A DNA stretch of 64,000 nucleotides from Flavobacterium stagni. GTDB lineage: Bacteria; Bacteroidota; Bacteroidia; Flavobacteriales; Flavobacteriaceae. The notes below the pieces were generated by a model, which saw only the letters and a program-made list of their open reading frames with translations, was not told where the DNA came from and did not search any database. This document shows, piece by piece, positions 25,287-34,120 of this stretch (the stretch's first letter is position 1; each line of letters opens with the position of its first letter). The stretch lies in the NCBI RefSeq assembly GCF_004122105.1, contig NZ_SBKN01000007.1:109769-173768 (forward strand). Direction: 5' to 3'. The translations under genes were made by a program, and so were the position numbers.

Positions 25287-26301
25287 ATTCCTCTTCATAT
25301 AGAAGCGAAGCATCTTGATGTATTCGAGCTATTCGCTCCTTTAGTTCTTGTGGAGCAATAACTTTGATACCAGCTCCAAATCCAAGTAGAATTCGTTCAA
25401 ATTCAAAGTTCATTTGTAACAGCAAATGAATGATAATGCTATGATCTTCCAAAGTTTGAATAAGACGCTGGCTCCTATGAATAGGTTTTGTTAAAACATA
25501 AGGTGCATGAGGAGCAGCGACCCATAAAGCAATGCGTTTGGGTTGGATTCCTTTCATTACGGTAACACCTACCGTGTACTTATAATATTCATCAGGATCA
25601 AATGGGAAAGGAATAAACGATTTAGAAAAGTCATAATCGAGTTCAATAATTCGATCTAATGCCAAACTTAGTATCGGACTATTTGTACTTTTCTTTCCAA
25701 TAACAAACCATCTGTTATTATATTCTTTTAATAATACAGGGTAAAAATCAAACGTAGAAGGATTAATTGATGTGAAGGATTGATACTTCATTTTCAATAC
25801 AATTTTCTTAGCAATTGATTGATAAATCCCGTCTAGAAAATGAATACCTTTTAATTTTTCATTGCGATCTAAATAAATAATAGGTTGATTTTGGGTTGTT
25901 TCGGTGTATATTTTATCTTCAAGTCGTTGTACTATATCGGATACATCTTGAAATAAAGAAAAATTTTGGAATTGTTTCAACATTAATACAGTTTCTGTAA
26001 GTACTTGAACATCTGTTTCAGTTAAAGGAATAGCGGTAATTGTAAATCCCTCTTCCGCATAGCGATAATATTTTTTATCATAGACTTCGATAGGAGCATG
26101 ATAACCTAATTTTTCACTGCGCATCATCTGTATATCCAATTGAATTGTTCGCTTGCTGATATTTTGAGTTCGTCCCTCAAATTCATACAAAGCATCCGAA
26201 CATGCTGAAATGAGATCTTCTAAACTCCATCGACGGTTGTTATTTTGTAAGCATTTGTCAATAGTCTGGTAGCGAATCAATGCGTTTTTATGTTGAGCCA
26301 T
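25273..26301 (-). CDS. WYL-domain transcriptional regulator
   Basis: A 342-residue regulator with an N-terminal helix-turn-helix (RYQTIDKCLQNNNRRWSLEDLIS), a WYL domain at about 145-240 (VLKMKYQSF, FDFYPVLLKEYNNRWFVIGK) and the WYL C-terminal extension. WYL proteins often bind nucleic acid or nucleotide ligands and control RNA repair or phage defence genes. Here it is divergent from rtcB, so it probably controls the RNA ligase, in a role similar to RtcR in enterobacteria but from a different family. The candidate operator is the palindrome at 26382-26404. Confidence 0.88.
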   Translation of the reverse strand: MAQHKNALIRYQTIDKCLQNNNRRWSLEDLISACSDALYEFEGRTQNISKRTIQLDIQMMRSEKLGYHAPIEVYDKKYYRYAEEGFTITAIPLTETDVQVLTETVLMLKQFQNFSLFQDVSDIVQRLEDKIYTETTQNQPIIYLDRNEKLKGIHFLDGIYQSIAKKIVLKMKYQSFTSINPSTFDFYPVLLKEYNNRWFVIGKKSTNSPILSLALDRIIELDYDFSKSFIPFPFDPDEYYKYTVGVTVMKGIQPKRIALWVAAPHAPYVLTKPIHRSQRLIQTLEDHSIIIHLLLQMNFEFERILLGFGAGIKVIAPQELKERIARIHQDASLLYEEESKTN

Positions 26302-26381
26302 TTTTGCGTAACTAGTTTGTAATGTTAGGATTAAATTCTTAATTGCTGTTCAATTTCCACCAAAATAAAAAAATATTATTT

Positions 26382-26420
26382 ACTACGCAAAATAACTGCG
26401 TAGTTGTTTTTCAATCTTTG
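26382..26420 (+). promoter_or_regulatory. rtcB promoter with palindromic operator
   Basis: ACTACGCA (26382-26389) and TGCGTAGT (26397-26404) form a perfect 8-bp inverted repeat with a 7-bp spacer. The probable -7 box AATCTTTG (one mismatch to TAnnTTTG) is at 26413-26420, so the operator covers the -33 region. It lies between two divergent genes, so the WYL protein is the natural ligand. Confidence 0.65.
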
Positions 26421-26435
26421 CACTGTAACAAGTAT

Positions 26436-26466
26436 GTCCGATGTTTGCAGTGGACAAACATCGGAC
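26436..26466 (+). promoter_or_regulatory. perfect 12-bp hairpin in the rtcB leader
   Basis: GTCCGATGTTTG and CAAACATCGGAC pair perfectly around the seven-base loop CAGTGGA, ending 17 bp before the rtcB ATG. No T-run follows, so it is not a terminator. The loop's CAGTG is complementary to CACTG at 26421-26425. It would form within about 15 nt of the predicted transcript start and could control translation, stability or RtcB autoregulation. Confidence 0.7.
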
Positions 26467-26483
26467 TCGCAAAAGTGAAAACT

Positions 26484-27905
26484 ATGAAGACTCAAATTAA
26501 TGGAAACGATTTAATCACATTAGGATACCCTGAAGGTAGTTTGATTGGAGTTGCATTGAAAATAAACAAAAAGCGAACTGGATTGAACCGTGAACAAATG
26601 ATGGAAAACTATGCTGCTGTGTTGAAGAATCCAGAAGAATACAAAGATCATATTCTATTTGGTGTTTTAGCCAAGGCAATTATAGCTAAGCAAAATGAAA
26701 AAGAATCGGATTTTATATCCTTACATCCAACGCCAATATCATTTCCAGCCTATGGAAAGGATTTTATTGAAGGTGGCGCTTTCAAACAGATGGAAGTAGC
26801 TATGCGTTTACCAATTACGGTTGCAGGAGCATTAATGCCAGACGCACATCAAGGGTATGGTTTGCCAATTGGAGGAGTGCTTGCTACACGAAATGCGATT
26901 ATTCCTTATGGAGTTGGAGTTGATATTGGTTGTCGAATGGCTTTGAGTATTTATCCTATTTCAGCGGAATATTTTTATGCAAATGCGGATAAGTTCAAAC
27001 GAGAAATTATTGCTCACTCTAAATTTGGTGCTGGACATGGCTATCATGGACAATATAAATCCGATCATGAAGTTTTAGGTGACTCATTATTCAATGAAAA
27101 TGCATTGGTGAAAAGTTTAAAAGATAAAGCATGGTCACAACTCGGAACCTCAGGAGGAGGCAATCATTTTGTTGAGTTTGGTATTCTTGAATTTGAAAAA
27201 GATGATGCGATTCTTAATATTCCTAAAGGAAATTATGTAGCCTTATTAACTCATTCGGGTTCTAGAGGATTTGGGGCAACAATTGCAGGACATTATACCA
27301 AAAAAGCAAAAGAAGTTTGCAAATTACCGGATGAGGCTAAAAACTTAGCTTACTTGGATTTAAATTCTGAATTAGGACAAGAATATTGGCTTGCGATGAA
27401 TTTAGCTGGTGAATATGCTTCTGCATGTCATGAGATTATACATACTAAAATTTCTAAATCTCTTGGAGTAGCGACTTTAGCAAAAATTGAAAATCACCAT
27501 AATTTTGCATGGAAAGAAGTATATAATGGAGAGGAAGTAATTGTTCATCGTAAAGGAGCAACACCCGCTTCAAAAGGTGTTATGGGAATTATTCCTGGGA
27601 GTATGACTGCTCCTGGATTTTTAGTGAGAGGGAAAGGAGAAGTCAATGCAATTAATTCAGCTTCACATGGTGCAGGTCGACAAATGAGTCGAACACAAGC
27701 TGAAAATACTATTTCTCGTTCAGCAATGAAATCAATTTTAGCCGATCATAACGTTACTTTAATCGGTGCAGGATTGGATGAAGCGCCTATGGCTTACAAA
27801 GATATTCATCAAGTTATGGCAGCTCAAGAAGAATTAGTTGATGTTGTGGCTCGATTTATTCCAAAGATCGTGCGTATGGCAGATGACGGAAGTCGTGAAG
27901 ATTAG
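26484..27905 (+). CDS. rtcB: RtcB family RNA-splicing ligase
   Basis: A 473-residue RtcB, which joins 2',3'-cyclic-phosphate/3'-phosphate and 5'-OH RNA ends using GTP and Mn2+. The start at 26484 (MKTQINGNDL) is chosen because upstream codons run through the promoter and hairpin. Active-site residues: VGVDIGCR (Asp147, Cys150), GGGNHFVEFG (His228), THSGSRG (His257), ENHHNFAW (His338) and guanylylated His395 in SHGAGRQMSR. Length is normal. No archease or Rsr/Y RNA gene is adjacent; control by the divergent WYL protein is likely. A terminator follows. Confidence 0.94.
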   Translation: MKTQINGNDLITLGYPEGSLIGVALKINKKRTGLNREQMMENYAAVLKNPEEYKDHILFGVLAKAIIAKQNEKESDFISLHPTPISFPAYGKDFIEGGAFKQMEVAMRLPITVAGALMPDAHQGYGLPIGGVLATRNAIIPYGVGVDIGCRMALSIYPISAEYFYANADKFKREIIAHSKFGAGHGYHGQYKSDHEVLGDSLFNENALVKSLKDKAWSQLGTSGGGNHFVEFGILEFEKDDAILNIPKGNYVALLTHSGSRGFGATIAGHYTKKAKEVCKLPDEAKNLAYLDLNSELGQEYWLAMNLAGEYASACHEIIHTKISKSLGVATLAKIENHHNFAWKEVYNGEEVIVHRKGATPASKGVMGIIPGSMTAPGFLVRGKGEVNAINSASHGAGRQMSRTQAENTISRSAMKSILADHNVTLIGAGLDEAPMAYKDIHQVMAAQEELVDVVARFIPKIVRMADDGSRED

Positions 27906-27907
27906 TA

Positions 27908-27938
27908 TAAACCCGAGTTAATCGGGTTTATTTTTTTT
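27908..27938 (+). terminator. rtcB terminator
   Basis: A 9-bp perfect stem TAAACCCGA/TCGGGTTTA with loop GTTAA and an eight-base T-run. Confidence 0.9.
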
Positions 27939-27962
27939 ATTTTTACATTTTATACTAATTCT

Positions 27963-28523
27963 ATGCAGCTCGCCCTCTATAAAATCTGGATTTTTATGCG
28001 CAGTTTGTTCCGTCCCCGTATTCATTCGTTTGGGGAACGCATCACCCATAAGTATCGCGTTTCACTTTTTGATTTGGATGAATATTTCCACATGAACAAT
28101 GCGCGGTACCTGACGTATATGGAGTTGGGTCGTTTTGATTTAGTGATTCGTTCGGGTTTCTTTCGCTATGCGCTAAAAAATAAAATCATGGCACCCGTGG
28201 TCAATACTACCATCATTTACCGCCGTTCATTGCAACCGTTTCAAAAGTTTTCCGTTTCCAATCAATTGGTTTATTGGGATGAAACGAGTATGTATGTCGA
28301 GTCGGTTGTGATGAGTCGGGGAAAATTGTACACCTTGGCTATTAAAGAAATCCGTGTGGTTCAAAATGGAAATACAGTTCCGTTAAATAGCATCACCCAA
28401 GGCATGGGGATTGATTTACCCGAACTGCATTATCCAGAAATCCTTATTCAGGACAAAAAGAAATTGGTTAAAGATTTATTGCAATACGCTGAAACAAAAT
28501 ATTCCAACGGCAATAATCCATAA
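27963..28523 (+). CDS. hotdog-fold acyl-CoA thioesterase (THEM6-like)
   Basis: A 186-residue protein of the THEM6/4HBT group. After an N-terminal hydrophobic stretch comes the hotdog domain with the signature SLFDLDEYFHMNNARYLTYMELGRFDL (residues 33-59), in which Asp/Asn act on acyl-CoA thioesters. The C-terminal 40 residues are a charged tail. Substrate unknown. A tandem 14-bp repeat begins at its stop codon. Confidence 0.8.
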   Translation: MQLALYKIWIFMRSLFRPRIHSFGERITHKYRVSLFDLDEYFHMNNARYLTYMELGRFDLVIRSGFFRYALKNKIMAPVVNTTIIYRRSLQPFQKFSVSNQLVYWDETSMYVESVVMSRGKLYTLAIKEIRVVQNGNTVPLNSITQGMGIDLPELHYPEILIQDKKKLVKDLLQYAETKYSNGNNP

Positions 28524-28553
28524 CTCATAATTCATAACTCATAATTCATAACT
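28521..28553. repeat. tandem 14-bp repeat
   Basis: Two exact copies of TAACTCATAATTCA and a partial third, starting at the TAA of the thioesterase gene and filling the gap to the DoxX gene. Non-coding. Confidence 0.85.
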
Positions 28554-28556
28554 TTA

Positions 28557-28943
28557 TTAATCCCATTTACTATTCACCGAAACCGCAAATGCACCACCGC
28601 CAGAGAAGAATAAACTCACCGCTCCTACAATGTAAAGCATAAGTAATTCTAGAGCGTAGCCGCCGTATTCGTTTAATCGTAATACTTCAGTTGAGTGAGC
28701 AATGGCAATTGCAGCGATACAGTTGATGGCAAAAATTAAAGCGGCCAATCGGGTGCGATATCCCAAAACAATCGCTAAGGGTGCTAATAATTCGCCAAAA
28801 TAAACGCCATAGGCGAGGGGACCAACCGCTTCTTTGATAAAATCAATGCCGTGTTCAACTTTGGCAATTCCATGAAATAACATGAGTCCGCCCACAAAAA
28901 GGCGCAAAATGAGTAAGCCGAGGTGGTGATTTCTTTCTAACAT
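28557..28943 (-). CDS. DoxX family membrane protein
   Basis: A 128-residue four-helix inner-membrane protein of the DoxX family: LLILRLFVGGLMLFHGIAKVEHG at 9-31, GVYFGELLAPLAIVLGYRTRLAAL at 47-70, then two further helices. The family includes quinol-oxidase-associated and redox-stress proteins, but most members have no assigned role. It is monocistronic as far as I can see. Confidence 0.88.
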   Translation of the reverse strand: MLERNHHLGLLILRLFVGGLMLFHGIAKVEHGIDFIKEAVGPLAYGVYFGELLAPLAIVLGYRTRLAALIFAINCIAAIAIAHSTEVLRLNEYGGYALELLMLYIVGAVSLFFSGGGAFAVSVNSKWD

Positions 28944-29018
28944 AGTTTTTTGGTTATTGGTTTATTGTTCTAATTTACAAAATAGTCTTTAGGAAATCAG
29001 AAAATTAACATTTAAAGG

Positions 29019-29639
29019 TTATCCTGGAAATGCCAATAACGGCACTTCATACGGGAATGCCAATTGCGAAGGATCCAATTCATGGTGCAACCAGCGTTGT
29101 TCATCTTCTTTCTTTAAAATGATAGGCATTCTTTTTTTGGAATTATGAATGAAACTCATGGTGGCATTGGCCGTTGTGGTTAGAACGGTATAGGTACCCA
29201 TTTGTGAGCCGGTTTCAGGATGTGTCCAATAACTGTACAAACCGGCAAATGCAAAGAGTTCGTCAGGGCCATAAATGATATACCGTTGTTTGTTTTTTCC
29301 TTTTTCATCCAACCAATGCCAATCGTAAAAAGCATTAGCAGGGATAATACACCGGTTTTGAATGACCTCACGGAATGAGGGTTTTTCAGTCAGCGTTTCA
29401 ATTCGCGCATTTAAGGTGTTTTTACGAAATTGGGTGTCTTTGGCCCAATGCGGCAACAATCCCCAACTGAAATCGCATTGAATAGTGTCAGGCGCTTGGT
29501 CCGTGATTAATCCAATGGTAGGGTGCTCAAAACCATTGAAAATATCGGATTGCGGCAGTTCCATTTGAGGAGCAACTTTCGCTTTAAATCGATCTTCCAG
29601 TTTGACCTTAGGGTCTTTCATTTGCATGTAAAAACACAT
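29019..29639 (-). CDS. SOS-response-associated (HMCES/YedK) DNA-protein crosslinking protein
   Basis: A 206-residue SRAP protein that covalently shields abasic sites in single-stranded DNA through the N-terminal Cys. The start at 29639 makes Cys the second residue (MCFYMQ), as the chemistry requires; the upstream Met at 29654 would destroy this. Other catalytic positions: Asn77 in LNARIET and His165 in IHNSKKRMP. The usual Glu of the FYEW motif (E105 in E. coli YedK) is Asp106 here (AFYDWHW), a notable change. Confidence 0.9.
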   Translation of the reverse strand: MCFYMQMKDPKVKLEDRFKAKVAPQMELPQSDIFNGFEHPTIGLITDQAPDTIQCDFSWGLLPHWAKDTQFRKNTLNARIETLTEKPSFREVIQNRCIIPANAFYDWHWLDEKGKNKQRYIIYGPDELFAFAGLYSYWTHPETGSQMGTYTVLTTTANATMSFIHNSKKRMPIILKKEDEQRWLHHELDPSQLAFPYEVPLLAFPG

Positions 29640-29673
29640 AGAATAATAGTTCACTAAAAAGTAAAGATAAAAA

Positions 29674-29699
29674 AAACACGAATGTTTCCACTCGTGTTT
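29674..29699 (-). terminator. terminator of the 29721 membrane-protein gene
   Basis: An 8-bp perfect stem AAACACGA/TCGTGTTT with a 10-base loop and a T-run on the minus strand. Confidence 0.85.
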
Positions 29700-29720
29700 C
29701 TTAATCCCAATTACTTCAAT

Positions 29721-30110
29721 TTATGATAGCTTACCGTTGACTACAGCAACGATAGCGCCCACTAGTGCAGAAATCCCAATCATAGCAAGGGTGTCAACCA
29801 CCATTAATTTCATATCAAAACTGGATTCGTACATGTGCATAAAATAGGTCATGTGTAAGGCGGCAAACAATCCGATACCCATACCGGCTTTGATTCCGGG
29901 TACGCATTTGCCAATGCCCTCATTCAGTTGGAACACCCAACCCATAAGGAAGCCGTAACTCATCGAACCGATAAAAATGTGTGTTAAGTTCTCTTCACCC
30001 GGAGGTTGTGGAAAGAAGTCATGCAATAACATGCCGTACACAATCCATCCTAATAAGAAGTAAGCAATGCCGCCAACGATACCGCCAGCAAGTAATTTTT
30101 TTGCATTCAT
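29721..30110 (-). CDS. hypothetical four-helix membrane protein
   Basis: A 129-residue protein with about four membrane segments (residues 6-28, 43-62, 72-92, 102-124), two of them Gly-rich (LLAGGIVGGIAYFLLGWIVYG, MGIGLFAALHMTYFMHM). The pattern resembles DUF1761-type proteins, but the match is weak by eye. A periplasmic loop near 30-42 is rich in Pro and acidic residues. Function unknown. It has its own terminator. Confidence 0.65.
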   Translation of the reverse strand: MNAKKLLAGGIVGGIAYFLLGWIVYGMLLHDFFPQPPGEENLTHIFIGSMSYGFLMGWVFQLNEGIGKCVPGIKAGMGIGLFAALHMTYFMHMYESSFDMKLMVVDTLAMIGISALVGAIVAVVNGKLS

Positions 30111-30263
30111 AATCGTTTAGTTTATTGGTTATCAGTATTAAAATTACTTACAAAATGTTAAAATTTAACAATTGTTCCTAGAAGTTATTAACTGTTGAAA
30201 TTTATAAATTGTTGATAATGAGCGCTTCGTTAGGTTTTAATAGGCTTGCGAGAATAGTAATAC

Positions 30264-30287
30264 AAAAAAAAACACCCCGAAGGGTGT
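30264..30287 (-). terminator. terminator of the acyl-CoA synthetase gene
   Basis: A 6-bp stem ACACCC/GGGTGT with a tetraloop (TTCG as transcribed) and a nine-base T-run on the minus strand, just after the stop at 30293. Confidence 0.9.
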
Positions 30288-30292
30288 CGCTT

Positions 30293-32080
30293 TTATTCGT
30301 CGTCACGATATATTTTATCGTACAGGTGTTTGTATTTTTCTTTGATAATTTTACGTTTGAGTTTGAGGGTCGGTGTTAATTCACCGCCATCGATGCTCCA
30401 AACGGTAGGGGTAAGTTCAAACTTTTTAATTTTTTCCCAATTCCCAAATCGCTCATTGATTTTATCAACTTCTTCTTGAATTCGCGCAATCACATGCGGG
30501 TTAGAGGCAATTTCTTCATATGATGTTCCAATTGAATCGTGGTGCCTTTTGGCCCATTCTTTCACAAATTCAAAACTAGGTTGTATAAAGGCTGCCGGCA
30601 TTTTCTCACCGTCGCCAATCACCATGATTTGCTCAATGAAGAACGACTGTTTCATCGCATTTTCAATCATTTGCGGGGCAATGTATTTTCCACCCGATGT
30701 TTTGAACATTTCTTTCTTGCGATCGGTAATTTTTAAGAAACCATTGGCGTCGACTTCACCAATGTCTCCTGTATGGAAATAGCCGTCTTTAATGGCTTCA
30801 TTGGTCAAGACATCATCTTTATAATAGCCCATCATGACGTTCGGACCCTTGCACAAGATTTCGCCATCTTCTGCAATTTTGAGTTCGACATTATCAATCA
30901 CACGACCAACAGTCCCTACTTTAAAACCTCCATTTTTTTGATCGTTTACGGCAATAACGGGCGACGTTTCGGTTAAGCCATAGCCTTCCATAACTGGCAT
31001 TCCTGCTGCGGCAAATACGCGAATGAGTCGGTGTTGCAACGCCGCACTCCCAGAAACCATAACGGTTAATTCACCACCCAAGGCTTCTTGCCATTTGCTA
31101 AAGATTAGTTTACGAGCAATTTTTAATTGGAATTCATACCACCAACCGTTGGCGCCATAGGGTTCGTATTTTAAACCTAGTTCTAAAGCCCAAAAGAAAA
31201 TTTTACGTTTCAATCCTGTGAGTTCGGCTCCTTTTTGATAGATTTTGTCGTATACTTTTTCCAATAATCGCGGAACGACAGAAAAAACATTGGGATGTAC
31301 TTCTTTGATGTTGTCGGATAATTTATCGATGCTTTCAGCGAAATAAATAGAAACCGAATAATACTGATAGATATATAATATCATTCGTTCAAAGATGTGG
31401 CAAACAGGAAGGAAGCTCAACGCTTTGGATTTGCCTTCTTCAAAAGGAATGCGTGGCGCACTGTCCAAAACATTGGAAACAATATTTTGATGGGACAACA
31501 TCACCCCTTTTGGTTTACCTGTTGTTCCTGAGGTATAAATAATTGTGGCTAGATCTGTGGTTAGTACTCCATCTTTTCGCGCTTCCACTTCATTTTGATT
31601 GGACGTGTCTGCACCAAGTTCGAGTAAAGATTTCCAATTTAAACAGTCAGAGAGTTCATTGAATGCATAGATTTCCTTCAAACTCGGGACATTGTGGCGA
31701 ACCGATTTTAACTTAGCAAAAACTTCGCTGTCAGAAACAATACAATACGAAGATTCAGAATGGTTCAAAATGTATTCGTAATCCTCTGCAGCAATAGTGG
31801 GATAAATCGGCACCGATTGAGCACCCGTTTGTAGTATTCCAATATCACAGATGTTCCATTCCGTTCGGTTGGTGCTGGAAATAATCGCTATTTTGTCATT
31901 TTTCTGAACGCCCAAACGAAGTAAAGCACGCGAAATAGCATTGGCTTGATCAATGTATTCTTGTGTCGAAGTTTTTACCCATTCCTCGCCATATTTGGTC
32001 ACCAAACAGTCCGATTTGTTGTTTTTGGACAATTGGTGGTAAGGGAAATCAAACAGCCTGCTGATGGATTGCATAGTCAA
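30293..32080 (-). CDS. long-chain fatty acid-CoA ligase (AMP-forming)
   Basis: A 595-residue adenylate-forming acyl-CoA synthetase that activates fatty acids with ATP and CoA. The P-loop-like motif TIIYTSGTTGKPKGVMLSH lies at about residues 178-196. VMEGYGLTETSPV at 360-372, YFHTGDIG near 430 and DRKKEMFKTSGGKYIAP near 446 carry the A-motifs. It is the FadD15/ACSL-like form usual in Bacteroidota. It is not next to the fad operon, but would feed it. Confidence 0.93.
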   Translation of the reverse strand: MTMQSISRLFDFPYHQLSKNNKSDCLVTKYGEEWVKTSTQEYIDQANAISRALLRLGVQKNDKIAIISSTNRTEWNICDIGILQTGAQSVPIYPTIAAEDYEYILNHSESSYCIVSDSEVFAKLKSVRHNVPSLKEIYAFNELSDCLNWKSLLELGADTSNQNEVEARKDGVLTTDLATIIYTSGTTGKPKGVMLSHQNIVSNVLDSAPRIPFEEGKSKALSFLPVCHIFERMILYIYQYYSVSIYFAESIDKLSDNIKEVHPNVFSVVPRLLEKVYDKIYQKGAELTGLKRKIFFWALELGLKYEPYGANGWWYEFQLKIARKLIFSKWQEALGGELTVMVSGSAALQHRLIRVFAAAGMPVMEGYGLTETSPVIAVNDQKNGGFKVGTVGRVIDNVELKIAEDGEILCKGPNVMMGYYKDDVLTNEAIKDGYFHTGDIGEVDANGFLKITDRKKEMFKTSGGKYIAPQMIENAMKQSFFIEQIMVIGDGEKMPAAFIQPSFEFVKEWAKRHHDSIGTSYEEIASNPHVIARIQEEVDKINERFGNWEKIKKFELTPTVWSIDGGELTPTLKLKRKIIKEKYKHLYDKIYRDDE

Positions 32081-32191
32081 TATTTTTTGCCAAATTAACG
32101 AAAACAGCGGGCTTTCACAATATTAATTTAAAATTTAGACGCAATAAAATCGTAATTTGTAGCTTTGTGTCCGATTTGAATCAATTCCATA

Positions 32192-34117
32192 ATGCGTCAT
32201 TTTCCACGTTTGAACGAATATAAAGTATTGGCATACAGGCTTTTTTTAGCCTATATGTTTTACATGATTGCTCGATTTCTATTTTATTTTTATAATTCGA
32301 ATTTAATCAAAGTGGATTCGTGGACCGACTTATTTCCGTTAGCCTATCATGGGTTAGCCTTTGATACCACAACGATTCTTTATGTCAATTCGTTGTTTAT
32401 TTTACTCTCCATTCTTCCTTTTACTATAAATCAACAAAAAGGGTATCAGGTCGGACTCAAAATTCTATATTTTACAACCAATTTAATTGCTTTTTCACTC
32501 AACTTTATTGACTTCATTTATTACCGGTATTCGTTTAATCGAAGCACCCGAGCTTCTATGGATATTGTCGAAAATGAAACCAATAAGGCAGCATTGTTTG
32601 GAAGTTTTTTGATCCATTATTGGCATGTGTTTGCGCTGTTTGTAGCATTGTCTTTGCTTTGGGTGTATTTGTATGGAAAACAAAAAGTTAAATCCGACAA
32701 GCAAAAGTTATCATTAAAGTATTTTTTCGCTTCTACAGTATCCTTATTATTGATTGTTGCATTGTGTATTGGAGGGATTCGAGGCGACTTTAGAAAGAGT
32801 ACCCGACCCATCAATGTGGTGGATGCTAGCCGTTTTGTGACCGATGCTTCGCAATCGGATTTCGTGTTAAATACGCCGTTTGCGGTGATCCGGACTTGGA
32901 ATACGAATACCTTTCAAAAAGTGCAATTGGTGGATCAACCCACGGTAGATTCACTTTTGGTGCCCATCAAACACTATAAAAACAATCCCAAAACTAAGCC
33001 CAATGTGGTGATTTTTATCTTGGAAAGTTTTGGAAAAGAATACATCAGTTCGTTTAATAAAGACGAGCAAATCAAAGGCTACAAAGGCTATGCGCCGTTT
33101 GTGGATTCTTTGGCACAACACAGTTTGATTTTTACCAAAGCCTACGCGAACGGCTATAAATCCATTCATGGAATGTCATCGGTGCTTTCTGGAATCCCTT
33201 CTTTCAAAGATGCCTTTACTTCCTCACCGTATCCGAAACAGAAAATTGAATCCTTGGTTTCAGTATTGAAAAGTGAAGGCTACGATACTTCGTTTTTCCA
33301 TGGAGCGCCCAACGGTTCGATGGGGTTTTTAGGTTTTAGTAATATTTTAGGTATAGACAATTATTACGGTAAAAATGAGTACAATAACGACCAAGATTTT
33401 GATGGATATTGGGGGATTTGGGACGAACCGTTTTTTCAGTATTTCAACAAAACAATATCAGCCAAAAAGCAACCGTTTATGGCTACTTTGTTCTCCGTTT
33501 CTTCACACGAGCCGTATATCGTTCCGGATCAATACAAAGGGAAATTCCCAAAAGGAACCAACCCCATGCACCAATGTGTAGGCTATACGGATTTTGCACT
33601 TAAACAGTTCTTCAAAGCGGCTTCCAAAGAACCGTGGTTCAATAATACCATTTTTGTTTTGGTTGCCGATCATGATAATTTGATTTATTACGATAAATAT
33701 TATAACGATCAGTACGCACATACTGTCCCCATTTTATTTTATTCGCCCAAGTTTAACTATAAAGGCGTGAATAATGAATGGGCGCAGCAAATCGATATTT
33801 ATCCAACCATTCTCGATATGATCGGCTATGAAAAGCCGTTTCGCAGTTGGGGAAGAAGTTTGATTAGCGATACAAAAGTGCCGCCTTTTGTGATGCGTTA
33901 TTCTTCTGACTTGTACCAAATGATGAGTGGGAATTATATTTGTACTTTTGATGGACAAAAAGCGGTGGGTTTTTATAAGCGAAATGATTTTGCGTTAAAA
34001 CACAATTTAATTGCCCATCGCAATGTAGAAATGAATCTTTTAGAAAAACGCTGTAAAGCTTTTTTACAAGATTATATGGAACGAATTATTGATAAAAAAT
34101 TGACTTCTAAACCTTAA
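32192..34117 (+). CDS. LTA synthase-like sulfatase-fold phosphotransferase
   Basis: A 641-residue inner-membrane protein with five N-terminal membrane segments (within residues 13-195) and an extracytoplasmic sulfatase/alkaline-phosphatase domain (about 265-600). Metal-binding residues include Glu277 in ILESFGKEY and the Asp/His of VADHDN. The nucleophile position in NGYKSIHGMSSVLSG appears to be Ser323 where characterised LtaS enzymes use Thr. In a Gram-negative it may transfer phosphoglycerol or phosphoethanolamine to a surface glycan or lipid rather than make lipoteichoic acid. It is followed 3 bp later by a phosphatase gene. A perfect -7 box TAGCTTTG lies at 32160-32167. Confidence 0.85.
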   Translation: MRHFPRLNEYKVLAYRLFLAYMFYMIARFLFYFYNSNLIKVDSWTDLFPLAYHGLAFDTTTILYVNSLFILLSILPFTINQQKGYQVGLKILYFTTNLIAFSLNFIDFIYYRYSFNRSTRASMDIVENETNKAALFGSFLIHYWHVFALFVALSLLWVYLYGKQKVKSDKQKLSLKYFFASTVSLLLIVALCIGGIRGDFRKSTRPINVVDASRFVTDASQSDFVLNTPFAVIRTWNTNTFQKVQLVDQPTVDSLLVPIKHYKNNPKTKPNVVIFILESFGKEYISSFNKDEQIKGYKGYAPFVDSLAQHSLIFTKAYANGYKSIHGMSSVLSGIPSFKDAFTSSPYPKQKIESLVSVLKSEGYDTSFFHGAPNGSMGFLGFSNILGIDNYYGKNEYNNDQDFDGYWGIWDEPFFQYFNKTISAKKQPFMATLFSVSSHEPYIVPDQYKGKFPKGTNPMHQCVGYTDFALKQFFKAASKEPWFNNTIFVLVADHDNLIYYDKYYNDQYAHTVPILFYSPKFNYKGVNNEWAQQIDIYPTILDMIGYEKPFRSWGRSLISDTKVPPFVMRYSSDLYQMMSGNYICTFDGQKAVGFYKRNDFALKHNLIAHRNVEMNLLEKRCKAFLQDYMERIIDKKLTSKP

Positions 34118-34120
34118 GAA

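Noticed and set aside
32192..34117. True lipoteichoic acid synthase
   Set aside because: The organism is clearly Gram-negative Bacteroidota; the fold supports only a general phosphotransferase call.
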